A stretch of DNA of 64,000 nt from Kribbella sp. VKM Ac-2569 (GTDB taxonomy: Bacteria > Actinomycetota > Actinomycetes > Propionibacteriales > Kribbellaceae): assembly GCF_004216905.1 (NCBI RefSeq), contig NZ_SGXJ01000002.1, positions 868,001 through 932,000 of the forward strand, given 5' to 3'. The notes under the pieces are model-generated. The model worked only from the letters and a program-made list of their open reading frames with translations, was not told the DNA's origin and did not search any database. Of the stretch, positions 17,822 to 25,237 are shown in pieces. Both the position numbers and the translations under genes were made by a program. How positions within the stretch are numbered: position 1 is the first letter of the stretch; the number at the start of each line of letters is the position of its first letter.

Positions 17822-19057
17822 ATGTATGCACCGGCGCCGCTGCGGCGGCAACTGAGTCGGTCCGGGCTGTTACTGCTCGGACCGGCGTTCGTCGCTGCCG
17901 TCGCGTACGTCGACCCGGGCAACTTCGCCACCAACATCGCCGCCGGCGCGACTTACGGCTACCTGCTGTGCTGGGTGGTCGTCGGCGCCAACCTGATGGC
18001 CGTCCTGGTGCAGTATTTGGCCGCCAAAGCGAGCATCGCGACCGGGCGGACCCTGCCCCAACTCTGCCGTGACCACTTCCGCCGATCCACCTCGACGGGG
18101 CTGTGGGCGCAGGCCGAGGTAGTCGCGATCGCGACCGATCTGGCCGAGGTCGTCGGCGGCGCGATCGCGCTGAACCTGCTGTTCGGCATCCCGCTCCTGG
18201 TCGGCGGCGTGATCACCGGCATCGTCTCGTTCGCGCTGCTCATCTATCAGTCGAAGCGCGGCCAACGACCGTTCGAGGCCGCGATCATCGGCCTGCTCGC
18301 CGTCGTACTGGTCGGCTTCGTCGTGTCGACGGTCAAGTCGGACCCGTCCGCGAGCGGTGTGGTCGGCGGCCTCGTGCCGCGGCTGGACGGCACCGATTCA
18401 CTGGTGCTCGCGGCCGGAATGCTCGGCGCGACCGTGATGCCGCATGCGATCTGGCTGCACGGCGCACTGGTCACCGACCGGCACTGGAAGACGATCCGTT
18501 CCGAGAGCGGCAAGTCGCGCGTACTGCGTGCCACTCGGGTGGACGTGGCGGTGGCGATGGCGCTGGCCGGAGCGGTCAACCTGGCCATGGTCGTTGTGGC
18601 CGCGGCCGCGCTGAAGGGCTCCGGCGCCGACTCCCTCGACGCCGCCCACCTCGCGATCGGCGACCGGCTCGGTCAGCTACCGGCCCTGCTGTTCGCGCTC
18701 GCCCTGCTGGCCAGCGGCTTCGCCTCCTCGTCCGTCGGGACGTACGCCGGCTCGGTCATCCTCGACGGCTTCTGGAAACGGCACGTCCCGCTGCCGGTCC
18801 GGCGCCTGATCACCCTGATCCCCGCCCTGCTGATCCTTGCGATCGGCATCGACCCGAGCCGCGCGCTCGTGGTTTCACAGGTGGTGCTGAGCTTCGGCAT
18901 CCCCTGCGCACTGTGGCCGTTGGTGAGATTGACCGCTTCCCGGCGCGTCATGGGCGACCTCGTCAACCGGAAGGCGACTACTCTCGCCGCATGCCTGGTA
19001 GCCACCGCCGTCACGGCCCTCAACGTCGTACTGATCGTGCTGACTGTGCGGGGATGA
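17822..19057 (+). CDS. mntH: Nramp-family Mn(II)/divalent metal transporter
   Basis: This 411-residue membrane protein has about 11 helices and the two Nramp signature sites. One is DPGNFATN in helix 1 (residues ~31-38), whose Asp and Asn coordinate the metal. The other is MPHAIWLHG in helix 6, matching the metal-binding Met/His region. Nramp proteins import Mn(II), sometimes Fe(II), with protons. There is no ribosome site before the ATG. The metallophosphatase gene follows after one base and is probably co-translated. No MntR gene lies nearby. Confidence 0.9.
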   Translation: MYAPAPLRRQLSRSGLLLLGPAFVAAVAYVDPGNFATNIAAGATYGYLLCWVVVGANLMAVLVQYLAAKASIATGRTLPQLCRDHFRRSTSTGLWAQAEVVAIATDLAEVVGGAIALNLLFGIPLLVGGVITGIVSFALLIYQSKRGQRPFEAAIIGLLAVVLVGFVVSTVKSDPSASGVVGGLVPRLDGTDSLVLAAGMLGATVMPHAIWLHGALVTDRHWKTIRSESGKSRVLRATRVDVAVAMALAGAVNLAMVVVAAAALKGSGADSLDAAHLAIGDRLGQLPALLFALALLASGFASSSVGTYAGSVILDGFWKRHVPLPVRRLITLIPALLILAIGIDPSRALVVSQVVLSFGIPCALWPLVRLTASRRVMGDLVNRKATTLAACLVATAVTALNVVLIVLTVRG

Positions 19058-19058
19058 C

Positions 19059-19859
19059 GTGACGCGGGTGTACGCCGTGAGCGACATCCACGGCCACCTG
19101 GAGAAACTGACTGCCGCACTGCACGCCGCCGGCCTCACCGATGCCGACGGCAACTGGACCGGCATCGGTGAGACCGGTGAGGACACCCGGCTGTGGTTCC
19201 TCGGCGACTTCTTCGACCGCGGCCCGGACGGCATCGGAGTCCTGCGGTACGTCCGCGGCCTGATCGAGCAGGCACCGGACGGCGCGATCCGGATGCTGCT
19301 CGGCAACCACGAGATCCTCGCGCTCGGGATGTACAAGTTCGGCGACAGGTCCGTCCCGCACGACGGCATCACGCTGCGCAGCTTCGAGCGTTCCTGGGCC
19401 CTGAACGGCGGCCAGGACCGCGACCAGGAGCTGCTCACCGACGACGACGTCGCCTGGCTGCTCGACCGGCCGCTGCTCGGACTGGATGCCGACCAGTTGC
19501 TGATGCACTCCGACACCGCCGAGTACGTCGAGTGGGGCGACACGATCGACCAGATCAACGCCACGGCCGGGGCCGAGCTGCACTCCGACGACATCGAGGT
19601 GTGGTGGGAGATCTGGCGCCGGACGACGTCGCGGTACGCGTTCCGCGGCCCGAGCGGTCCGGAGGTGGCCCGGATCCTGCTCCAGCACCTCGGCGGCCGC
19701 CGGATCGTGCACGGCCACAGCATCGTCGCCGACCAGCTCGGCATCGACCCGCAGTTCCTGACCGGCCCGCACCTGTACGCCGACGGCCTCGCCCTGGGCA
19801 TCGACGGCGGCGCCTTCGACGGCGGCCCGTGCCTAGTTGTCGAGCTCACCGCGGAGTGA
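19059..19859 (+). CDS. Calcineurin-like metallophosphoesterase
   Basis: This 266-residue enzyme shows the metallophosphatase motifs in order: SDIHGH near the N-terminus, LGDFFDRGPDG, LLGNHE, and later a GGRRIVHGHS histidine motif. It resembles the serine/threonine (PrpA/PrpB-like) and Ap4A-hydrolase branches that use Mn(II). That fits its position one base after the Mn transporter, with a GTG start at 19059. The coupling suggests an Mn-dependent enzyme made together with Mn uptake; this is inference. Its last 27 bases overlap the convergent TetR gene. Substrate unknown. Confidence 0.83.
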   Translation: MTRVYAVSDIHGHLEKLTAALHAAGLTDADGNWTGIGETGEDTRLWFLGDFFDRGPDGIGVLRYVRGLIEQAPDGAIRMLLGNHEILALGMYKFGDRSVPHDGITLRSFERSWALNGGQDRDQELLTDDDVAWLLDRPLLGLDADQLLMHSDTAEYVEWGDTIDQINATAGAELHSDDIEVWWEIWRRTTSRYAFRGPSGPEVARILLQHLGGRRIVHGHSIVADQLGIDPQFLTGPHLYADGLALGIDGGAFDGGPCLVVELTAE

Positions 19860-20396
19860 CTCGACCACCGCATCCAGGCAGGACCGGAACGTTCGCTTCC
19901 CGCCGCCGTCGATCCACCGGCTGAAAGCGTTCTGAAGCACCGCTGAGCCGACCTGCGCCATCAGCGCGGCGTTCTCCGGCGGCAGCCCTCGTTCCTCCAG
20001 CCCGTCGCGGAGCGCAGCGGTGACGGACGCGAGCTTGGTCCGCTCGCGCTCCTGCAGCTCGGGGCTCGCGGCGATGACGGCCCGGCGTACGTCGGTGTCC
20101 TCGGCCACGTCCGCGAGCAGCTCACCGATTGCCACGGCGGTCTGCAGTACGGCGGGCCAGGGCGCGACGGAGGGGTCGACGGCGCGGATCGCCTCGGTCA
20201 CGGCCGCGGGCAGGCGTTCCGAACCGGCGAACAGGACCTCGCGCTTGTCCGGGAAGTAGCGGAAGTACGAGCGGCGGGTCAGGCCCGCGTGCTCCGCGAT
20301 CTGGTTGACGGTCACCGCGTCGTACCCATGCTCGGCGTACAGCTCGAGGGCGGCCTTGCGCAGCCGCTGCTCGGCCCCGGGGTCCCATCGCGCCAT
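19833..20396 (-). CDS. TetR family regulator
   Basis: This 187-residue protein has a TetR DNA-binding domain at residues ~8-56 (VNQIAEHAGLTRRSYFRYFPDKREVLF) and a short helical C-terminal domain. A -10-like TAGACT on the minus strand ends 6 bases before its ATG with no ribosome site, so the transcript may be leaderless. It is divergent from the NAD(P)-binding protein gene at 20480; a 19-bp perfect inverted repeat between them is the probable operator. The 3' end overlaps the metallophosphatase gene by 27 bp. Confidence 0.85.
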   Translation of the reverse strand: MARWDPGAEQRLRKAALELYAEHGYDAVTVNQIAEHAGLTRRSYFRYFPDKREVLFAGSERLPAAVTEAIRAVDPSVAPWPAVLQTAVAIGELLADVAEDTDVRRAVIAASPELQERERTKLASVTAALRDGLEERGLPPENAALMAQVGSAVLQNAFSRWIDGGGKRTFRSCLDAVVESLRGELDN

Positions 20397-20412
20397 GCCC
20401 GGAGTCTAGCAA

Positions 20413-20464
20413 GAGTGATGTCTCAGAGTGTTATCGTGGGTGATGACACTCTGAGACATCACTC
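20413..20464. promoter_or_regulatory. TetR operator: 19-bp perfect inverted repeat
   Basis: GAGTGATGTCTCAGAGTGT (20413-20431) is repeated exactly in inverted form at 20446-20464, separated by 14 bases. Centre-to-centre spacing of the arms is about three helical turns, so two TetR dimers or one large site could be accommodated. The element overlaps the promoters of both divergent genes. Confidence 0.8.
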
Positions 20465-20479
20465 CCCAGGAGGCTCGAC

Positions 20480-21529
20480 ATGATCTGGATTCTTGGCGCG
20501 ACCGGGCGAACCGGGCGCGAGATCGCGGCCCAGGTCGCAGCGCGCGGCGGTACGCCGGTACTGGTTGGACGCAACGCCGAACGGCTCCACAAGACCGCCG
20601 CCGAACTGGGGCTCGCCGATGTCGAGGTGATCGAGACCGACCAACCCGCCGCCGAGATCGCGCGCCGACGGCCGGCCGTTGTGGTGAACACGATCGGCGG
20701 ATACGCCGAGACCGCCGTACCGATCGCGCGGGCGTGCCTACTTGGCGGGCATTACGTTGACCTGGCCAACGATCTGGTCGCGATGCCACGGCTGCTGACG
20801 TTGCACGACGAGGCGGTCGCTGGAGGCAGCACGTTCGTCACCGGCGCTGGATTCGGCGTACTGGGGACCGAGGCGGTGGTCGCTGCGTTGTGCGCGGACC
20901 GGCCGACGCCGACACACGTCCGCGTCGACTCGATGGCTTCGGTGGCGATCGACGGCGGGCAGCTCGGCGAGGCGTTGGCGCAGTCGATCGTCTCGGGGCT
21001 GACCACCGGTGGACGCCGGTACGAGAACGGTCGGATGGTCCCGACGCGGCTGGCAGCCGATCCACGCGAGCACGCGTTGCCGGACGGCCAGACGGCGAAG
21101 TCCGCAGGTGGTCCGACGGGCGAACTGCTCGCGGCGCACCTGGCCAGCGGCGCACCGGACGTCGTGGCGACGTCAGGGTTGATGCCGACGGCACCCGTCG
21201 TACGGGCGTTGCTGCCGTTGGCTGGTGCGCTGCTGAAGATCCCGGTGCTGCGACGCTTCGCCGTACGTCGGATGGCGGCGATCGAGTTGAAGCCGACGCC
21301 GCGACCGCGTGAGCACTCGTGGGGGCACGCGGTGGTGACTTGGGCGGACGGGACCGTGCGCGAGGGATGGCTGCGGGCCGGGGAGGCGATGGAGTTCACC
21401 TCGAGCGCCGCCGCGGAAGTCGCCGTACGCCTGGACCGCGGCGAGGGCCGGCCCGGCGCCTACACGCCGGCCCGTGCCCTCGGACCCGAAGTCGCGGAGG
21501 CCGCCGGTGGAACTACTTATCAGCCGTGA
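20480..21529 (+). CDS. Saccharopine-dehydrogenase-like NAD(P)-binding protein
   Basis: This 349-residue protein starts with a Rossmann fold, visible as ILGATGRTGREIAAQVAARG, followed by VLVGRNAERL. The next segment, GGHYVDLANDLVAM, is typical of saccharopine-dehydrogenase-like and trans-acting enoyl-reductase-like proteins. Such enzymes act on amino-acid or lipid intermediates, but true saccharopine dehydrogenase activity should not be assumed. The ATG follows GGAGG. It is the presumed target of the divergent TetR. Its 3' end overlaps the tautomerase gene by 17 bp. Confidence 0.8.
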   Translation: MIWILGATGRTGREIAAQVAARGGTPVLVGRNAERLHKTAAELGLADVEVIETDQPAAEIARRRPAVVVNTIGGYAETAVPIARACLLGGHYVDLANDLVAMPRLLTLHDEAVAGGSTFVTGAGFGVLGTEAVVAALCADRPTPTHVRVDSMASVAIDGGQLGEALAQSIVSGLTTGGRRYENGRMVPTRLAADPREHALPDGQTAKSAGGPTGELLAAHLASGAPDVVATSGLMPTAPVVRALLPLAGALLKIPVLRRFAVRRMAAIELKPTPRPREHSWGHAVVTWADGTVREGWLRAGEAMEFTSSAAAEVAVRLDRGEGRPGAYTPARALGPEVAEAAGGTTYQP

Positions 21530-21695
21530 GCGTGCCGCCGACGGCCCAGCTCTCCGGCGGGGTCTCCTGGATCCAGACTTGGACGCTCGCGGCCGGGACG
21601 CCGAGGCTGTCGACGAACGCGTCGGTGACCTTCTGGACCAGGTCGCGCTTGAGTTCCGGGGTCCGCGGGCCCTGCAGGACGGTGACGATGGGCAT
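21513..21695 (-). CDS. 4-oxalocrotonate tautomerase family protein
   Basis: This 60-residue protein has the size and start (MPIVTV) of the 4-oxalocrotonate tautomerase family. Proline-2 becomes the catalytic N-terminal base once Met is removed. The middle shows ELKRDLVQKVTDAFVDSLG and later VQVWIQETPPESWAVGG, typical of the family. It probably forms a hexamer or dimer of small beta-alpha-beta units. Physiological substrate is unknown. AAAGGGAAA precedes the ATG. It overlaps the convergent gene by 17 bp. Confidence 0.85.
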   Translation of the reverse strand: MPIVTVLQGPRTPELKRDLVQKVTDAFVDSLGVPAASVQVWIQETPPESWAVGGTLTADK

Positions 21696-21780
21696 CAGAT
21701 TTCCCTTTCGTTGTTGGGTTCTGAGCCCATTCCAGCCCTCCCGGGCGCCGGGAACGAGGCGCAGATCCGATGTCCTCCCA

Positions 21781-22653
21781 TCACTCGAACTGATCGGACG
21801 CCCGCCGGCATGCTTCGAGCAGTACGGCGAGGTCGCCGCCGACTGTCGTCCCGGCCGGGACCACGAGGCTCGTGGTCAGCGCGAGCCGCGGATCTGGCCG
21901 TCGGAACACCACCCGTCCTTCGCGGAGCAGGCGGGCGTGTGACTCGTAGATGACCGTCCAGCTCGGGCTGCCGGCGCCGATCGCGGCGTGCGTGTCCTGC
22001 AGGCTGCTGGAGCGCGGGCCGAGCACCGGCTCGAACCCTGCGGCCGCGCAGGCGGACATCACCAGGTCTACGAGTGGCGGGTTCGTACGGCGTTCTGTGA
22101 TCCGGAGCGGCAGCTCGCGGAGGTCCTTCAATGGGATCTCGTGGTCCGGGGCGACGGACCTGGGGAGGGCGATCAGGAGTGCGTCTTCCCAGACCGGGAC
22201 GAACTCCAGGCCGGCTGCCTCGTCGAGTCCTCGGACGAAGGCTGCGTCCAGCTGGCCACTACGGACGCGATCCAGGCGGGCGCGGGTCGAGGTGCTGATC
22301 AGCTCGACGTGGAGCCCTTCGGCGGAGAGCTCGGCGACAACCGTCTCGAGCCGTTCGCCCAGTCCGGTGCTGGTTCCCAGGCGGAGGGTGCGACCGGGGT
22401 TGCCTGTGGCGGCGGTACGGGCGGCTTCGACGGAGGCGAGTACGGCGCGGGCGGCGGGAAGGAACCGTTGACCCGCTTCGGTGAGGCGGATGGCGCGGGC
22501 CGAGCGGTCGAAGAGGAGGACGTCCAGCTCGCGCTCCAGGCGGGCGATCTGCTGACTCACGCCCGGCTGGCCGATGCCGAGCTGCTCGGCGGCGCGGCCG
22601 AAGTTGAGTACCTCGGCGACGGTGACGAAGTACTGGATCTGCCGTAACTCCAT
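21781..22653 (-). CDS. LysR family transcriptional regulator
   Basis: This 290-residue regulator has the LysR HTH at residues 2-60 (LNFGRAAEQLGIGQPGVSQQI, then LDVLLFDRSARAIRLT) and a substrate-binding-like effector domain (about 85-285). It is transcribed away from the small DUF427 gene at 22711 and may control it or the tautomerase gene downstream at 21513-21695. The tautomerase gene is on the same strand, 85 bp after its stop. No clear T-N11-A box was found in the 57-bp divergent gap. Confidence 0.86.
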   Translation of the reverse strand: MELRQIQYFVTVAEVLNFGRAAEQLGIGQPGVSQQIARLERELDVLLFDRSARAIRLTEAGQRFLPAARAVLASVEAARTAATGNPGRTLRLGTSTGLGERLETVVAELSAEGLHVELISTSTRARLDRVRSGQLDAAFVRGLDEAAGLEFVPVWEDALLIALPRSVAPDHEIPLKDLRELPLRITERRTNPPLVDLVMSACAAAGFEPVLGPRSSSLQDTHAAIGAGSPSWTVIYESHARLLREGRVVFRRPDPRLALTTSLVVPAGTTVGGDLAVLLEACRRASDQFE

Positions 22654-22710
22654 CTGATGATCATCGCGGATCCGGGAATGGGGCGAGGCCGTGCCGGGTT
22701 GTCAGCGGTT

Positions 22711-23085
22711 ATGGCGGACAAGACTGTGAAGATTCCTGGACCGGACCACCCGATCACCGTAGGAAAGAACCCGGACCGGGTGGTCGTGAAGGTCGGCGAC
22801 CAGGTCATCGCGGACACTCGGGACGCGCTGTCGCTGCAGGAGGCGAACTACCCGGCGGTGCAGTACATCCCGCGGGATGACGTCGACCTCACGCTGCTCG
22901 AGCGCACCGAGCACCAGACCTACTGCCCGTACAAGGGCGACGCGTCGTACTACAGCCTCCTCCCCGCCGGGGCGGACGGCGTGAACGCGGTCTGGACGTA
23001 CGAGCAGCCGTACGATGCGGTCGCCGACATCCGCGACCACGTCGCCTTCTACCCCGACAAGGTGTCGATCGAGATCATCGCCTGA
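22711..23085 (+). CDS. DUF427 domain protein
   Basis: This 124-residue cytoplasmic protein belongs to the DUF427 family: VKVGDQVIADTRDAL, then YIPRDDVDLTLLERTEHQTYCPYKGDASYYS, and AVWTYEQPYDAVADIRDHVAFYPDKV near the end. The TYCPYKG segment is the family's most conserved part. Function is unknown; structures of the family show a small beta fold. I start it at ATG 22711 (MADKTVKIPG); an upstream ATG at 22657 is less likely. It overlaps the convergent hydrolase gene by 37 bp, the longest such overlap in the window. Confidence 0.85.
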   Translation: MADKTVKIPGPDHPITVGKNPDRVVVKVGDQVIADTRDALSLQEANYPAVQYIPRDDVDLTLLERTEHQTYCPYKGDASYYSLLPAGADGVNAVWTYEQPYDAVADIRDHVAFYPDKVSIEIIA

Positions 23086-23822
23086 ATGACCGGGGCGAGC
23101 AGCTCCGGCGGTACGACGTGATGCTGGTCGGGTAGTTCTTTGAGTGTCGCGTTCGGCAGGATCGAGACGATGCGGTGTGCGGCGTCGAGCATGAACGGCG
23201 CGGTCGCCGTCCCGGCGATGACGAGGGTCGGCGGTTTGATCGCCCGGAGCGTTTCGATCGGGGTGGTGCCTTCATGGCCCATGACGGCGAAGTCGTAGGC
23301 GAGCGTCGGCGCCAGCTCGGCGACGCCCGGAGCGGCAGCCACCTGCAACGCCTCGGGTTTGGGCATGCCCGTCATCAGCAGGAACAGTTCGACCGCCTCC
23401 CGGTTCTGGCCGTCCCGGATCAGTTCGAGCACCTGCTCGCCGTCGTCCGACGGGTCCACATCGTCCGGTCCGTACGGCGGTTCGTGCAGCACGACCCTGG
23501 TGAACGGCAGCCTGCTCGCTGCGATCGCCGCCAGTCCCGCACCGGACGAGTGCCCGTAGACAGCCGCCGTACCACCGACAGCTGTCAGTAGCGCGGCGAT
23601 GTCGTCCACCTCGCGCAGGACGTCGTACGACGTGTTGTCACCGGAGTCACCGCGGCCGCGACGGTCGTACGTCACCACGTCGAAGTGGTTCGCCAGCTCG
23701 TCGGCCAGCGGCCGGAGCGCGTGCCGATCGCACAGTGCTCCCCCGACCAGGATCAGCGGGTGTCCACTGCCCAGGCGGTCGTAGGCGATCGTCGTACCGT
23801 CCGCGGACGTCACTTTCTCCAT
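23049..23822 (-). CDS. Alpha/beta hydrolase
   Basis: This 257-residue protein has an alpha/beta-hydrolase fold. HPLILVGG carries the oxyanion region, TYDRRGRGDSGD follows, the nucleophile elbow is GHSSGAG (serine in the middle), and a late histidine is in DQHHVVPPE. The usual acid residue after strand 6 is not obvious (LVIAGTATAPF lacks the common GxxD), so the acid may come from elsewhere or activity may be altered. Substrate unknown. The ATG at 23822 follows GGAGGAG. It is divergent from the GNAT gene. Confidence 0.82.
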   Translation of the reverse strand: MEKVTSADGTTIAYDRLGSGHPLILVGGALCDRHALRPLADELANHFDVVTYDRRGRGDSGDNTSYDVLREVDDIAALLTAVGGTAAVYGHSSGAGLAAIAASRLPFTRVVLHEPPYGPDDVDPSDDGEQVLELIRDGQNREAVELFLLMTGMPKPEALQVAAAPGVAELAPTLAYDFAVMGHEGTTPIETLRAIKPPTLVIAGTATAPFMLDAAHRIVSILPNATLKELPDQHHVVPPELLAPVIQAMISIDTLSG

Positions 23823-23930
23823 CTGCTGCTCCTCCGTCGTCGTTGCTGACGTAGGGGACGTCGGAGCCGTTCGGGACGCTTCGACATATCTGGTGGCGCG
23901 TGGACTTTCTGGGTGGTTCACTGCTTCGCG

Positions 23931-24713
23931 ATGATCACCAGAGTCGATGACTACTTGCACAGGGTCCCGTTGTCCGGCTCGGTTGCCGAACAGGTCGGAC
24001 CGTTCACCTTGTTCCGCAGTACGACGGTTTGGCCGTACTACGCGCGCCCGGTGCCCGGCTCCGGGGTGACGATCGAGCCGGCGGACGTTGAGCTGGTGCG
24101 CGCGCGGTGCGCCGAGTTGGAGATCCCGCTGAGCTTCGAGTGGGTCGTGCAGACCTGTCCCTCGTTAGGCGACGCTGCGGCTGCAGCTGGCCTCAACGTG
24201 GTCCAGCACCCGTTGCTGGTGCTGGAGCGCGCTGACTTCCGCCCTGCCACGGCTGATGCTCGCTGCGAGATCCTCCCCGCTGACGAGGAGATGGTCCGGC
24301 AGGCGCGTGCGGTTGCCGGCCTCGCCTTCAGCGAGCCAGGCACGGGCATCGACAAGGCTGGACCGACCGAGAGAGATTCAGCGGCCGCCGAGATGTCGGT
24401 CGACACGGTCTTAGCGCTGCAGAGCAGGGCTCTCCGCGGCGTGGCAGTAACTGCCGGTGCGTTCACTGATGACGGCATGGTGGCCAGCGGGACTCACCAG
24501 GCGGTCGACGCCACCACGGAGATCGTCGGCGTCGGCACACTGCCTTCCATGCGTCGCCGTGGTCTTGCTGCCGCCGTGACCTCGGCACTGGTCGAGCACG
24601 CGCTCGACAACGGCGTGGACCTGGTGCTGCTGTCCGCAGAGTCGGACGCGGTCGCAGCGGTCTACGAACGCGTCGGCTTCCACCGGATCGGACACGCCGG
24701 AGCAGCTGAGTGA
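23931..24713 (+). CDS. GNAT family N-acetyltransferase
   Basis: This 260-residue protein ends in a GNAT domain. The acetyl-CoA loop is MRRRGLAAAV (Q/RxxGxG/A type), preceded by the strand EIVGVGTLP and followed by SALVEHALDNGVDLVLLSAESDAV and YERVGFHRIG. The first ~120 residues form a separate, poorly recognised region. Acceptor unknown. The P-loop kinase gene overlaps its stop by 4 bp (GTGA), and the following genes are similarly coupled, so it appears to head a four-gene operon ending with XPB helicase. Why an acetyltransferase is there is unclear. Confidence 0.78.
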   Translation: MITRVDDYLHRVPLSGSVAEQVGPFTLFRSTTVWPYYARPVPGSGVTIEPADVELVRARCAELEIPLSFEWVVQTCPSLGDAAAAAGLNVVQHPLLVLERADFRPATADARCEILPADEEMVRQARAVAGLAFSEPGTGIDKAGPTERDSAAAEMSVDTVLALQSRALRGVAVTAGAFTDDGMVASGTHQAVDATTEIVGVGTLPSMRRRGLAAAVTSALVEHALDNGVDLVLLSAESDAVAAVYERVGFHRIGHAGAAE

Positions 24714-25237
24714 CCGGGAGTCCTGGTACCCGCCTCGTCGTACTGCGCGGGAACTCGGGCTCCGGCAAGTCCACCACGGCCCGGACGCTGCGTGAACGTC
24801 TGGGCCGCGGTACGGCGTGGGTCGAGCAGGACCACCTCCGCAGGATCCTGCTCCGCGAGCGCGACGTCCCGGGCGGCGTGAACATCGGACTGATCGATAC
24901 GAACGTCCGCTACGCCCTCGACCACGGGTACGACGTGGTGCTCGAGGGCATCATGGACGCCGGCCGGTACGGCGACATGCTGCGGCGGCTCACGTTCGAC
25001 CACCGCGGGACGACGCTGCACTACTACTTCGACATCCCGTTCGCGGAGACCGTCGTACGGCACGGCACCCGGGACATGCCCGGCGTGGGGCCGGACCTGA
25101 TGCAGGACTGGTACCGGGAGCACGACGTACTCGACGGGATCGAGCAGACCATCATCGGTCCGGACTGTGCACTGGACGAGACCGTCGCGAAGATCCTGAC
25201 CGACCTTGGCGAGGATCCCGTACCGTTGGAGGGATGA
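24710..25237 (+). CDS. P-loop kinase-like protein (AAA_33 / zeta-toxin-like)
   Basis: This 175-residue protein has a Walker A motif GNSGSGKST at about residues 15-23, followed by an arginine-rich LID-like segment and VVLEGIMDAGRYGDML. It resembles small kinases that phosphorylate nucleosides, sugars or aminoglycosides, and the zeta-toxin group; no substrate motif is diagnostic. GTG at 24710 overlaps the GNAT stop, and its own stop overlaps the start of the helicase-associated gene (ATGA). Two couplings in a row make an operon very likely. Confidence 0.8.
   Translation: MTGSPGTRLVVLRGNSGSGKSTTARTLRERLGRGTAWVEQDHLRRILLRERDVPGGVNIGLIDTNVRYALDHGYDVVLEGIMDAGRYGDMLRRLTFDHRGTTLHYYFDIPFAETVVRHGTRDMPGVGPDLMQDWYREHDVLDGIEQTIIGPDCALDETVAKILTDLGEDPVPLEG

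Noticed and set aside
24710-25237. Zeta-toxin of a toxin-antitoxin pair
   Set aside because: Walker motif is shared, but there is no antitoxin gene beside it; it is embedded in an operon with GNAT and helicase-associated genes, so a kinase role is more likely.
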